Source: Siphonodentalium dalli
Lineage: Eukaryota; Mollusca; Scaphopoda; Gadilida; Siphonodentaliidae
NCBI GenBank assembly: GCA_032622095.1
Contig: CP136063.1
Span: 120,240,723-120,304,722, forward strand
Length of the DNA stretch: 64,000 nt
Direction of reading: 5' to 3'
Shown here: piece after piece, positions 12,400-25,049 of the stretch
How the letters are laid out: each line of letters opens with the position of its first letter
Position numbering within the stretch: position 1 is the first letter of the stretch
Program-made: the position numbers and the translations under genes
The notes under the pieces: model-generated
The model's database searches: none
The model's input: only the letters and a program-made list of their open reading frames with translations
Told to the model about the DNA's origin: nothing

Positions 12400-13180
12400 A
12401 TAAGAACATAATCAATCCATTTTTACATGTACTTGTTGATTATAGTTGTTTTACAGACTTTCATAAAATTTATGCTATTACTAGTATTAGGCTAAAATAT
12501 TGACAATTGTTTCAGTTTTTTTTTCTGGGAGAAGTACTCCCACATGGACAAGGACGGCTGCCTCGCTGACAAACATTTTGTTAACTTTCAATTCTCATGC
12601 ACGTATTTACTTATTAACTGGAAGAATATTTTTATAAGCGGTCACATAGACGTAGTTTTGGTGTGCCATCAAACTGCCTTGTATGTAAATAGGCGAAGTA
12701 AAAGTGTCGCATTACAACACCAGGCCTTTATATTAGTGTCATTTGGGCACATCAGGTTCGGCCTTGTAGGAGGATAAAATGTCAAATTTAGACCAAAAAA
12801 CTTTAAGCGATCATTTCTAAATTGGCTATGCCAAAACTTCCAAAAGGCAATGCCGTAGAAAAAGCTGTACCAAGCGAATATAGAATTTCATGCAATTCTA
12901 AAGCTGTATAAGTAATTTTTGGGCACAGCATTTACCGACTTGAATTTGGAGGAATATAGACCTGGACTGCTGAGTGAGGAAATCTCTGCACAAGCAACAT
13001 GTGGTTCATTTCAAAATAATATGAAACTTGTTACAAATATGGTCAGGGGGAATTCATACCAGTTGGTAGGAATTCATAACAGTTGATATATACAAGGAGC
13101 AGTGCAAAAAATCACAATAAAGTATGAGCCCCAATAAAAGTTTTACTATCACGCATGGAGCCCCATCACAAACTCATAAA
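12400..13180. other. intergenic, nothing recognised
   Basis: One 77-codon frame (12544-12777) has no motif or splice support. Confidence 0.4.
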
Positions 13181-14800
13181 CAATGAAAGTGTCATTGCCA
13201 AAGGATTTAGTCATGGAACGATTAAAATATTTTTCATCAAAATTAGTTCAAATTCGATAGCTCCCATCTGAAGGTGATCTTACATGTCCGTAAATTTTCA
13301 AAACAATTCTCCAATAATACGGGCTGCAGGGTGTGCCGATGGAGTCATATTTGAAATCCAAGATGGCTGCTGGCCACCCGGAAGATCCATATGAAGTTTG
13401 GTGATGATCGGCTGAGAGATGTGACCCGTAGTGTGTGCGGAAAGATTTAGTCGTGCAAAGAGTAAAATACAATGACCCCAAAATGAATCATTCCATCTAC
13501 ATGTCAATGTCAACAGCCATGACAAATTTCATAATGAAAAGAACAGTACTACATGTACCGGTACTCCATGCTAATAGATTTACATTGTTTAATACATGCA
13601 CTGAAAACAAAGATGGCCGACTGCAGCCATGTTTTTTGGCAATTTACCCAAAACATATCTTTCCATCTACATGTCAATGTACATGGCAAATTTCAATATG
13701 ATCAGATGAATGGTACGACCTGTAGCCCGTGCTAATGGATTGAATTTTGAAATCCAAGATGGCCACTGGTGGCCATGTTTTTCAGCCAAATTACCCTAAA
13801 ATAACTCATTCCCATCTACATGTCAATGTCAACAGCCATGACAACTTTCAATGAAACTGTTAATAACACTGTAGCTCAACTTGGAAAGGGAATAAATTTC
13901 ATGTGTTACAGTCAATGGAGCGTTTAGGAATGCGGAAAGTTGAAAGGTCTAAGTACACATGTAATACTAGATTATCGACATGAAGAGAAATATAAAGTAA
14001 TATCCAAGATGGGTTGCTGATGGCTATGTTTTTCCAATGAAATTCAAAACATTTGATAGCTTCCATCTAGTAGATCAATAATTTGGTGATGATCGGATGA
14101 GGGAAGTAGACTATAGAGTGTGCCAAAGGATTTACCGCTAGTCATGCAAAGAGTAAAATCCAAGATGGCTGCTGGTGGCCATGTTTTTTGGCCGAATGAC
14201 CCCAAAATGACTTGTGCCCATCTGTATGTCAATATTAATAATTCATGACAAATTTCATGATGATCCAAAAGGATTTAGTCATACAAAGAGTAAAATCCAA
14301 GATGGCTGCTGGCGACCATGTTTTATGGCCGAACAACCCCAAAATTACTTGTTCCCATCTACATGTGAATATTAACTTCCACGATAAATTTTATGATGAT
14401 CAGACGAACACTCCGGCCTTTAGCCCGTGCTAATGGATTGAATATTGAAATCCAAGATGGCCAAGTGCTGGCGGCCATGTTTTTTGCCGATTGACCCCAA
14501 AATGACTTGTTCCCATCTACTAGTACATGTCAATGCCCATGACAAATTTCATAATGATCCGACCAAAGGTACCTGTAGCCCGTGCTAAAGGAAATTGTTG
14601 ACGAATCATGCACATACGCACACACACGGACAATGGATACCAATCCATGGCAATAGCTCAAAGTTTGTAGTTAATAATGATCCAACCATGCATGTATGTA
14701 CATGTAACCCATGCTAATGGAAAGAGTTGATGGATGCACATGCACGAATACCAACCCATGGCAATAGCTCAAACTCTCAAGTTGAGCAAATAATCTTGAG
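13180..14800 (+). repeat. pearl-like family B, further copies
   Basis: Diverged units with AATCCAAGATGGC and CCATGACAAATTTCATAATG run from about 13.2 kb. A second array start (aacactgtagctcaacttgg) appears at about 13.87 kb and further units follow to 14.58 kb. The end modules (ccatggcaatagctcaaa...) occur twice, at about 14.65 and 14.76 kb. Two copies therefore seem fused or nested. No genes. Confidence 0.65.
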
Positions 14801-16311
14801 TTGGGACACCCTCTACTGTGAAACAGATTATTAAGGAACAAGTACTGTACTAACAAAGAAATTAATTCCCTGCATTGTTTGTTTTAATAATGTTATGTTG
14901 TTCCCCATAAGAACATAAAAAAGTTCCTTGCTTTGAAAGGGTGGAATATGATCTCTATGCACATAGCCAAAGCAGAGATTCATGGCATGATATAACGGTG
15001 GCATTACGGTGTTGTGCATGAAAATTTTGTTTATTGTCTGTGTTATGAGTTTTCAACCAGTTTATCCTAGAAATTGCTATACCAATTTTCTCTGGAATGC
15101 CCTATAAATAAAAGATTTGCACTCATACATTCTAGTAAACCAATGCGAGAAAGTCATGAATCCGAATAGTCTAATTTGTTGGACTAACTCAATGAAATGA
15201 AAATCCATAGGGTTGTCTCACTTAAGCACCAAATTCTGAATTTTATCTACTAGAGGGTTGAAATATGAATGTTCTACCATAAAAGCCTGATTGCATGTCT
15301 GTGCTACCACTGTTTCTGCATTCATGACCATTTGACTCGCAGTAACAGACGAATCATTTTTTGATAACTGACGTACAGTACCTTTCTGAAATGTTGAAAC
15401 AAAAATGCACCTTCTGATTTAATTACCCTACTATTTGTGGGTTTTCTATCAGAAATACGATGTTTGCAAATGACAAAACACTTTAAATAGTTTGTATACA
15501 AGTAAGATTACTGTTCTGTTTTTAGGAAACATATGGCAACTTTTATTTAGATTTTATTGTATAAAATAACACAGTTTGAACAAGAATTTAAGCTAATTAA
15601 TGATGATATTTTGTTTGTTATCAAATAAATGTTATATCCATTTGTATCATATAGTTTTGATGTTCAAGCTTTTGAATGTTGTTGTCGTAATTTGATGTCG
15701 GGAATCATGAATGCACCATGTTCACGTGGCTATATATGCAGATAACATGAAATGTACAAAATGAATGATGCCACTTGAAAATTTAAAAAACTCTGTGGTC
15801 TTCTGTTTGACCAGTTAGGAGAGACAAAATTGGTAATGGACGTACCACTTTTGAATGGTAAAGGACGTAACAAAATTAAGACACATCAATCTTGTCCACA
15901 AATTCTAAACATAAACAAGGGCCTGAGTTTCTGTGATGGGCCCATCTGTCTTCCTTTAAAAATGTGGTTTTTGCCTTTTATATTCAAACATAAGACTTGA
16001 TTATAAAAAAAATCACCATTTTGGTAAGTGATGTTCCAATAAACAAGGTGAGACGTAATTGGGATATTTTACCCTGAATGAAGGGAGTTACCTCTCCAAA
16101 TTGATATCATTTGATTTATGTTTACCCGCACTTCATAATGAGACATGATTGTCACATGAAGGTTTAATTTGATGGTGCTTGGTATGATTTCATCACCCAA
16201 TCCTGAAAAGTACACTAAAAATTAGTTTTTTTCCACAATAATTTACCCACTGTTACAAGGATGTTTTGGAGATGACAAAACTATATCGTTACCAACCATG
16301 CAAGCATTGAA
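14801..16311. other. intergenic, nothing recognised
   Basis: No repeat partner, gene or RNA found by eye in this 1.5-kb stretch. Confidence 0.4.
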
Positions 16312-16500
16312 AAAAAATGAAAGTGTCAATGACACTATAGCACAACTTCGAAAGGGAATAATTTCAGTGTTACAGTCAATGGAGCGATTAGGAATGCAGA
16401 AAATTGAAAAGTCTAAGTAATACTAGATTATCAACATGAAGAGATATATATAAAATAAAATCCAAGATGGCCACTGGCGGCTATGTTTTCCAATGAATAT
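16312..16500 (+). repeat. pearl-like family B, truncated copy
   Basis: The left end (atgaaagtgtcaatgacact, then ttacagtcaatggagcgatt) and the beginning of one core unit (aaatccaagatggccactgg) are present; the rest is missing. Confidence 0.65.
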
Positions 16501-17689
16501 CAAAAATATTCTACACATGCATCGAATTATCACAATGCGAATTTACTTTCATTAGTTAGACCCCATGTCAAGCTTCACAGAAACACCATCAGTACAGCAA
16601 ATTAAAACAGCCACGGCACGATAAAATGACAATTTGATTAACACTTTGATGAAATTTATTAAACATCTTATCGAACTTACAAATTGTGTGCATAAAACTG
16701 ACGCTTCTGCTTATAAATTTACTGGAATGTATTTCTGAAGATTAAGGATACAATGTTACATTGTCTTGTCTGATTGGATAAAACGCTGGCATCCATTTAC
16801 AAGAAATCGTTCATATTCTACTGTATAATTTTACACAAAGCTTACTGTGCCTTCTATTGTGTCAAAATGGTTAAGCAATGGCTTTCCATATGTTCAAATC
16901 AGAGCTATTCAAGTAGAATCATACTTATAAACCCATAGATGGAGTCAAGCTGCAAAACAGTTCAGTCCCCTCGCTACATGATATTTGAATGCTGCCGCAC
17001 ATGCATTATCTTAAATAAATCTAACATTTTTATTGAAGTGCTTTGTCAGTTACAATTCATTCTGGCTTGATCTAGACAATTTTCAAATGAATATGGACAG
17101 TTATATTCTCTGAATAATGCAGAATGAATCTGAATGAATTGTAACCTACATGTACAAAAATCTCAAATAAATAAATGCGACATTTCTTCACATTTATATG
17201 TGTAGGTGCAGGCAGCGGTAAGTCCTGCACAGGGGACTGAACTCTGCATGGAGCTTGAGATGGAGCCTGTTTTGACCAGCAATCAGATTGTATGTTTCAT
17301 TTTATGGGATAAGCTTAAAGATGGCGGAGCAAAGCTGACAAGGCACGATTTGCTGACTGAAATGTCAATTGAAAACTATTTTCTCTTACGAGTTTTATGA
17401 AAATGTATGGACAAATCCTTAAGTAAATGTCACATAAAATATATCAAGACTGTTGTGAGTAGATGAGCACAAGTTACTTTTGTGAAGCTCAGTATTAGGT
17501 TTGCCTAGTAAAAGTAAATTCGCATTGCGATAATTCGATGCATGTGTAGAACTGAGGAAATGGACTTAAATCACACTAAAAATAAAAGGCCATCCGCGGC
17601 GTCCGGCCACAGTGTCCCCCGAAAAAGTGGCTTCATTGGGGGCATCAGCCTTTCTGAACAAAATAACAAGGACCCTAAATCCGAAGCAA
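16501..17689. other. intergenic, nothing firm
   Basis: A 64-codon frame at 17206-17400 (MQAAVSPAQGTELCMELEME...) lies near an AG and a GTAAGT but has no recognisable domain and is not called as a gene. Confidence 0.35.
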
Positions 17690-18170
17690 CCAGACAAAAA
17701 TGGGTGGATCGTACCCATATTCGAACTTGATCTTTATTTTGAGCTGATAAACTCATACAGGTATACCAAATTTGATTCAGATATGATCACACAAACTAAA
17801 GTTATCATCCGGAAACCAGAAATTGACAGAATTCTAAGTCGAAAAAGGTCCATAACTCTCACAAAAATGGGCAGAGCAAACCCATATTCGAACCTGACGT
17901 GTATTTTGGGCTGATAAACTATCATACTAAATTTGATTCATATATGATCACACATACTAAAGTTATCATCCGGAAACCAGAAATTGACAAGATTCTACTT
18001 AACTTTCTTAAGTCGAAAAAGGGCCACAACTCTCGCAAAAATGGGCGGAACAAACCCATATTCGAACTTGACCTGTATTTTGGTCTGATAAACTCACCTA
18101 TGAAATTTGCTTTTGATCTAATAACCGAAAATAAAGTTATCATCCGAAAACTATTTCCGGACGGACGGAC
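17690..18170 (+). repeat. pearl-like family A variant copy
   Basis: Three diverged cores contain CCCATATTCGAACTTGA, TAAAGTTATCATCCGGAAAC and GTCGAAAAAGG(G/T)CCA, ending in a short CGGACGGACGGACACC. The terminal palindrome is missing, so it is probably truncated or a distinct subfamily. Confidence 0.6.
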
Positions 18171-18663
18171 ACCGGCTATTTTAATTAAGAATGTAAATGT
18201 AATTCGGAGATCATGACTGACTAAGAGATCTACTAGACCTCTCGAGCAGAGAAGTCATCGGCCTTAGAACTATATTTACAATGTGACCGCTACACTACTC
18301 CCACATTCTTTTTGAGATTCACAGAATCTCACCCGAGTCCTCCCCCAGAGCGGTCGCATCATGACACAAACTCCGAGCAGCCGGACGCGAGCACACATTG
18401 TGTAACACTAACAGAACGAGAGAGGGAAGAAGTGCAGGTGTTGCAACGAACGTTGGCAGCACCCGGAATTCCAACTGGTCTGCACCCATCCAAGGACTAA
18501 CCGAGCTCAACATTGCTTAACTTCGGTAATCACACTAAGCGTCTAATGACTGTGACCAAGACGGCAAGAAATCTAGAACCCTTGACTCGAGCAGATCGAG
18601 ACATCATCATCAATACATCATCGGCCTAACTAGTAACTAGTAACTTCTATATTTACATGTGCA
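18171..18663. other. intergenic with a small inexact repeat
   Basis: CTCGAGCAGA...CATCGGCCTTAGAAC (18.24 kb) and CTCGAGCAGATCGAGACATC...CATCGGCCTAAC (18.58 kb) form a short direct repeat. No gene. Confidence 0.4.
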
Positions 18664-20676
18664 ATGCAACCCGGTGCGTATAAAAGCCGAACACAACCGA
18701 ACATAACCGAACACAAGTCCAAATAATGGGAAATTACACGAATAATGTTCATAGGCGTGTGTATTCATGTTCACACTATACTTTGGTGGAGTTCGGGCCA
18801 ATAATAAGTGTTTTATTCGATATTTTGTAAAACGCGTTTAGTGTTCGGCATAGAAAAGCCGAACACAAGCTTCTCTCGTGGATTAGTCTATAACGGCTGT
18901 CTAGCTAGGTGATAATTAATATCAGACTGATATATGGTCACTAAGCCGAAAGGCTTTAATTGTTGTTGGTGGCGGTCTCTCACCTATTGTAGTTCAGTGT
19001 TTTGACAGTTAGTTGCAATCAGTATTTGATGCCGCCTACTATTATAGAAACAAAATGCTTTTGGTGGGCCCCGCCATGAAAGACAACGTACGATTGTAAA
19101 AACAATAGTTGAGTGACAAGAAAGTGAGTTCATGGTGCAATATCCGAGAAGTTCTATATAAGAATGTGGTATGATATTATTTGGCAAATCACAATCTCAG
19201 CAGTATTTGGCATTCTGATCACAGGTCTGAAAATTCTACAATGCCTGATTCCAAATTGATTTACCCATGCGAAAAATAATTATTCCCTTCATATCACATT
19301 CCTGTCATATCAGGCACATTTTTGAAAACGATCTTAAATTCCTGCATATCAGACTTTTAAAAAGATACAATACGAAACGCTCTTTATTCGTATTCAGACA
19401 ATTCATTTCAATTCAATCGGTATTCGATGCATTGTGTTTCTACGATAAGTTGAACACTGGCTTTATATCGGCTTCCACCATACAGCATGATATACACAAA
19501 AGTTAGGCACGCATCAGAGCCATTTCCATCCACTGACTTCAAGGAGAACAAACTCTGCCCAAATCAGTTCCGCCGAGGACAGAATTTGCCTACCTCTAAT
19601 ATCGGATATTCTTGAATGGCATGCATTGCATATAAGTATATATAGTATATTGTATATTATTGCGAACAAAGCGTACATTTGGCCAGGAACGGCGAGCGTT
19701 GAATAAGAAATTAGCTAAAAACTGGAAAATATCCGACTAACAGGAATCAAGAACTCGCCGTTCCTGGCCAAGTGTACGCTTTGTTCGCAATATTAGTGTC
19801 TAAATGTTGCAATATTAATGAACGGGATATGCTAACCTTTCGAATGATGTATAATATGTATTTTTACATAGCGTAAAACGCGAGAAATGTGAGCTTATAT
19901 CTCTGTTCTTGATTCCTGTTAGTCGGATTTTTTCCAGTTTTTAGCTAATTTCTTAGTCAACGCTCGCCGTTCCTGGCCAAATGTACGCTTTGTTCGCAAT
20001 ATTAGTGTCTAAATGTTGCAATATTAATGTACGGGATATGCTAACCTTTCGAATGATGTATAATATGTATTGTTACATAGCGTAAAACGCGAGAAATGTG
20101 AGCTTATATCTCTGTTCTTGATTCCTGTTAGTCGAAATAGTCATTCTGTAACTCGGAACTCGTTCCTGTTCCTCGTTCCGTTCCTGTTACTCGAAATAGT
20201 CAATCCCCAGAAGTTTGTGTTCGGCCTTTCTATGCCGAACACAAACGCGTTATACAAAACACCCATTATTGAACCAAACTCCACCAAACTTCGTATATAG
20301 TAATAGCATGAACGTGAATACATATGCCTATGCACTTTACAATTAATTAAGGTGGTCTTATATTTAGTAGACTGTATATAGAGTTATATATCTCAAACGC
20401 CAGCTAACGCCACATCTATGCATATCTATGTGTTAATTAATTACCGGTGACTGAGTGTCGAACATAAACTTGTGTTCGGCTTTTCTATGCCGAACACTAA
20501 ACGCGTTTTACAAAATATCGAATAAAACACTTATTATTGGCCCGAACTCCACCAAAGTTCGTATAGTAATAGTGTGAACATGAATACACATGTTTTATTC
20601 GTGTAATTTCCCATTATTTGGACTTGTGTTCGGTTATGTTCGGTTGTGTTCGGCTTTTATGAGCTCCCATGCAACC
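18664..20676. mobile_element. 2.0-kb element with arms of about 200 bp and 8-bp duplication
   Basis: Body 18672-20668 is flanked by ATGCAACC (18664-18671 and 20669-20676). Left arm 18.67-18.87 kb (AAAAGCCGAACACAACCGAA, AATAATGGGAAATTACACGA, GTGTTCGGCATAGAAAAGCC) is inverted at 20.46-20.67 kb, with a third, shorter copy at about 20.20-20.34 kb. The centre holds a second nested palindrome (19.66-19.75 against 19.90-20.00 kb) and a direct duplication (19.75-19.91 and 19.97-20.13 kb). No transposase. The 8-bp duplication suggests hAT or P-type mobilisation. Confidence 0.7.
19660..20133. repeat. nested palindrome and direct duplication
   Basis: GCGAACAAAGCGTACATTTG, GCCAGGAACGGCGAGCG and ATCCGACTAACAGGAATCAA at 19.67-19.75 kb appear as reverse complements at 19.90-20.00 kb. 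The downstream arm plus TATTAGTGTCTAAATGTTGC and TAACCTTTCGAATGATGTAT is duplicated in direct orientation, about 212 bp apart. Confidence 0.8.
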
Positions 20677-20821
20677 GCTACATAAATATTGAGTGATACT
20701 GATAGGGCCTACTGTCTGATAATAAATAAAATCAAAAACTTTCTTCAATTCTTGTGACTTAATTGTCTGCACACAGGCAGGTCTGTAGACTGTAGTTCAG
20801 CAGTTCAACTTCAGTAGCACA

Positions 20822-20885
20822 AGTGACTAGCACTACTACTACTAGTACTACCAGTACCACTACTAGTAGTACTAGTAGTACTGCA
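20822..20885 (+). repeat. imperfect ACT trinucleotide tract
   Basis: AGTGACTAGCACTACTACTA and similar ACT/AGT triplets form a self-complementary microsatellite. Confidence 0.8.
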
Positions 20886-21751
20886 CTAGAACTGGCAGGT
20901 CTGCACAAAATGACAAATCTAAGTTCAACTTCAAGTGGAGAAACAATTCGAAATATTAAACGGACAGCATCACCTCACATAAAGTTCATAATAATATATA
21001 GCATACTGTGTTTCCTTGACCTAACACCAAAGCTCAAATGAGTAATTGTATTATGTTACCTTCAAAATCATCTGTTTCGGCGTTTGGTTTGTTTCTTTTG
21101 AGTAAATTCACATTGCGGAAATGACGTCACTAACCAGCTCATCGGGCAAAAATAAAAAGAGGCCAATTGTGTTAAACAATGTGAATATAGGGTATTGTGG
21201 GGCATAATGAGACACAATTATGGGTTTTCGTGAAGTTATTCCAGACATATACTAGGCGTCGGTGTAAACGATTTCATGCTTTAGCATAGATCGGAGGAAC
21301 ATTCTAGGTACTAGGTAAAATATGTAGAAATATAGTGTAATAATACTATTTTGTCTTCAATACATTTGTTCGATTTGACATTTTGTTGATGTTGTTGTTG
21401 TTATTTTGTTTAATACTTAATATTGCTGGGTCTTAATTTTTATTATGTTATGTCAATCGTTAATTAATTCTTTTTAACAACATTCAGACGATTTAATTTA
21501 TAATAAATTAATATAAACTTCACTGTCTTCAGCAAGTTTAGATCACTATATGTCAGCTGAAACCAAAATAAATCAAGACCAAACGTTGCGAAAAACGTAA
21601 TAAAAAAAAATTCATTACAAATAATAAAACTACGGAAGCCTAATAGGGCCATTTAATTTTTGTTATATATTCATTAAAATATTTCCATTTTTATTTAATT
21701 TTTTATATATATTCATTAAAATATTTCCTTTTTACTTTCTCTTTTTACTTT
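20886..21751. other. intergenic, nothing recognised
   Basis: One ATGACGTCACTAA site at 21.12 kb; AT-rich otherwise. Confidence 0.4.
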
Positions 21752-21880
21752 CCACCTGGGAGATAACTTTTCTCCCTGGAAATAACTTATCTCCCAGGGA
21801 GAAAACTTTTCTCCCGGGAATTAACTTTTCTCCCAGGGAGATAACTTATCTCCCGGGAATTAACTTTTCTCCCGTGGTGG
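21752..21880. repeat. palindromic CTCCC/GGGAG array (six units)
   Basis: Six units of about 19-20 bp, each close to GGGAGATAACTTATCTCCC with variants GGAATTAACTTTTCTCCC and GGGAGAAAACTTTTCTCCC. Every unit is a near-palindrome and the array is bracketed by TTTCCACC and GGTGGAAA, so the whole tract can also fold on itself. No coding or known regulatory assignment. Confidence 0.85.
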
Positions 21881-22639
21881 AAAATCACGTGATGTGATAG
21901 GTTTCACGTAACCGATAACATTCAAACACATCCTGCTACTGTTATAATACACCTGTCACGTGGCATTACGCCACATGGTGGTGTAAGTTGTTTCGGAGAT
22001 TTAGATTTTCTGTTGTCGACTGGGCGAATGTATTGTGAGATATTTTGTTTTGTACCTTACTCAACCGTACCGATAGAATCACGTAGATGTTGAAATTGTA
22101 AAGTTAACGCCACCGGTGTATAATATGTTTTTGAAAATATGAGTCAATCGTATCGATAGAGTCATGACAGGCTGAAATTGTAAACTTAAAGTCACACGTG
22201 TAATAATATGTTGTGAAAATATAAATAATCTGATAGCCTGAAAATAATGTATAACCCATTGGGAGCCCCTGGTGTAGTGAGGTGAATTATGTGTAATTTT
22301 AATAGGAGTGCGCATGCCTGTTCTGTTGGAGTAATCTTTTATTTTCTGGTCATCAAGTCAAAATTGTATCGTATACACAATGTGTTTGTACCGATGCATG
22401 TATCGTGACTCGACTCGTTTTCGTGGTCATATAGGCCCTACATAAGATATGATCACGAAAACGAGCAGTCGCGAAATCTGATAGAATCAGATTCACTTAC
22501 AATAGTATAGATTCTCTTAATCTGCCGCGGATTTCCCAAAAATTGTACTTTCATTTTCAATAGGATCCTCCGAATTTTCACTTTTACTTTTCATTTTTAC
22601 CACGCAAAGCGACCTTAATTGACACACATATATATCTAT

Positions 22640-23485
22640 TATATATTTTGGAAGATCTGTTTGTTTGTTTGTGTGTAATCGATGAACTCGAAAACGGCCG
22701 ACCCGATTTCGATGAAACTTGGTATGTTGGGGTATTTTCGGCCGGGGGGTGACATAGGCCTATTGATTTTCAGATCCGATGTCAAATTTTCACGTGCCGA
22801 GGTCAAATCTGTTTTTACGCTGTGTTACGGGACTTTCATTCGAGTTCGGTGCTTACAAATCGATTCGAAACAGCGCGAATAATAAAATGCCAGTCATAAT
22901 ATTGACACTGTGAGAATCTTTCGTGTTTCCTCTTTCCAACGATATATAATGCGTATGTATCCGTTTTAGTTATCTGCCTCAATTATCAAGAATAAGTGGT
23001 ATTATCTTCCATCAGGATAAAAACAATGCGTAACTTCTATGACGTCGTTAGAGGTCATAACGTTAGATCACGTTAACGCTTAACCGGCCGATGCATTTGA
23101 CTGTTTCAGACGTCTTGGCGATATCTCGGGCACCGATGGTAATTTATCTTTACGTTGAAACTTGATAATTAATGAGCGTGTGTATATGAGGCGCGTTTAT
23201 ATACTTGAGTGGAAATCAAATCGGGTTAAACTGGCGGATTTTTACGGACGAAATTTGATGCATAGGTTATATCGGTATTCGCTTGGCCGATTTCCCGGTA
23301 TCCGCTGGGCCGATTTCCACCATTTTTGGGGTGTTGGTGTTTGACCCGACCTGACCTTCAAAATGGTCAATTCAAGGTCAAAGCCCGGACGAAGTCGGGT
23401 CACCATGGAAAGCGCGGCACGTTAAGGCATGTTATGTCGATGTCCCGCTTTGCCCGGGTGTCCCACTTTGCCCGGGTCTCCCATA
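22640..23485 (+). repeat. modular repeat with GATTTCGATGAAACTTGGTA core
   Basis: Contains TTTGTTTGTTTGTGTGTAAT, GACCCGATTTCGATGAAACT and, at the far end, CCCGGACGAAGTCGGGTCAC and two CCCGCTTTGCCCGGG-like repeats. The wording resembles the other modular repeats, which carry an AAATTTGGTATG phrase in each core. Open frames here (22682-22882, 23162-23523) lack gene features. Confidence 0.45.
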
Positions 23486-23569
23486 AATCGTGTATTTTAT
23501 GCCTGTTTCATACGGATAAGTAGTCAGCTGACTCAGTTAATGAGCAAATGAGAGAGAGTGTGTGTGATG

Positions 23570-24405
<836 letters not shown>

Positions 24406-25049
24406 AATTATTTGGGTACCTCGAAACAGTGCGCGGTACAAACAAAACAGTTATTAATATTATGCACGGGGAGTTGATTTAAAACATGTATATTAATGAA
24501 ATATATTAGTAGAAGGTCTTCAGTTACGAATTTGCAAGATCATTTATAGTTTTATTAGAGAGAGTGAGTGGTAGAAAAGTTTACTGCGCTATATATCTTC
24601 CGCGCATTGTTTCGAGAAAAGCTTACTGCGCAGTTGTTAACTACCAGAAAACTGAATGCGCGATGTCGGATTAATAGCCACAGTTACGTGATAAATTATA
24701 TATTATAAAACAATGTTTTAAAACTCCCATCAGCTTTTATCCGGGCTTTGGACCGGCAGACTTAAAATGTCAAAATGAAATTACCGGTGCCATATATGGC
24801 ACCTCTGTGCATATATGGCACCTCTTATCTCTCTCTGTTGATCAGTTATTATGTCAAGTAGTCTGTCCGCCAAGTCAGGTAATTTCAATATATAGCGACA
24901 ACAGTGTTCCGGCCATTTCCGGTTTCTCAATCTGTGAATGAGGAAAACGTGTCTTTTTGCAGAGCTCAAAAGTGATATAAATTCAGTAAATTATTGGATA
25001 AACTACTTACTTTTCTGTCTAAAATAAGTAAATGGACAATCGGAGTGTG

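Noticed and set aside
17206-17400. Possible coding exon near a GTAAGT
   Set aside because: No acceptor/donor pair consistent with the frame and no recognisable domain.
18480-18570. 5S rRNA-like phrase (cttaacttcggtaatca)
   Set aside because: Only a short resemblance; the rest of a 5S gene and its internal control regions are absent.
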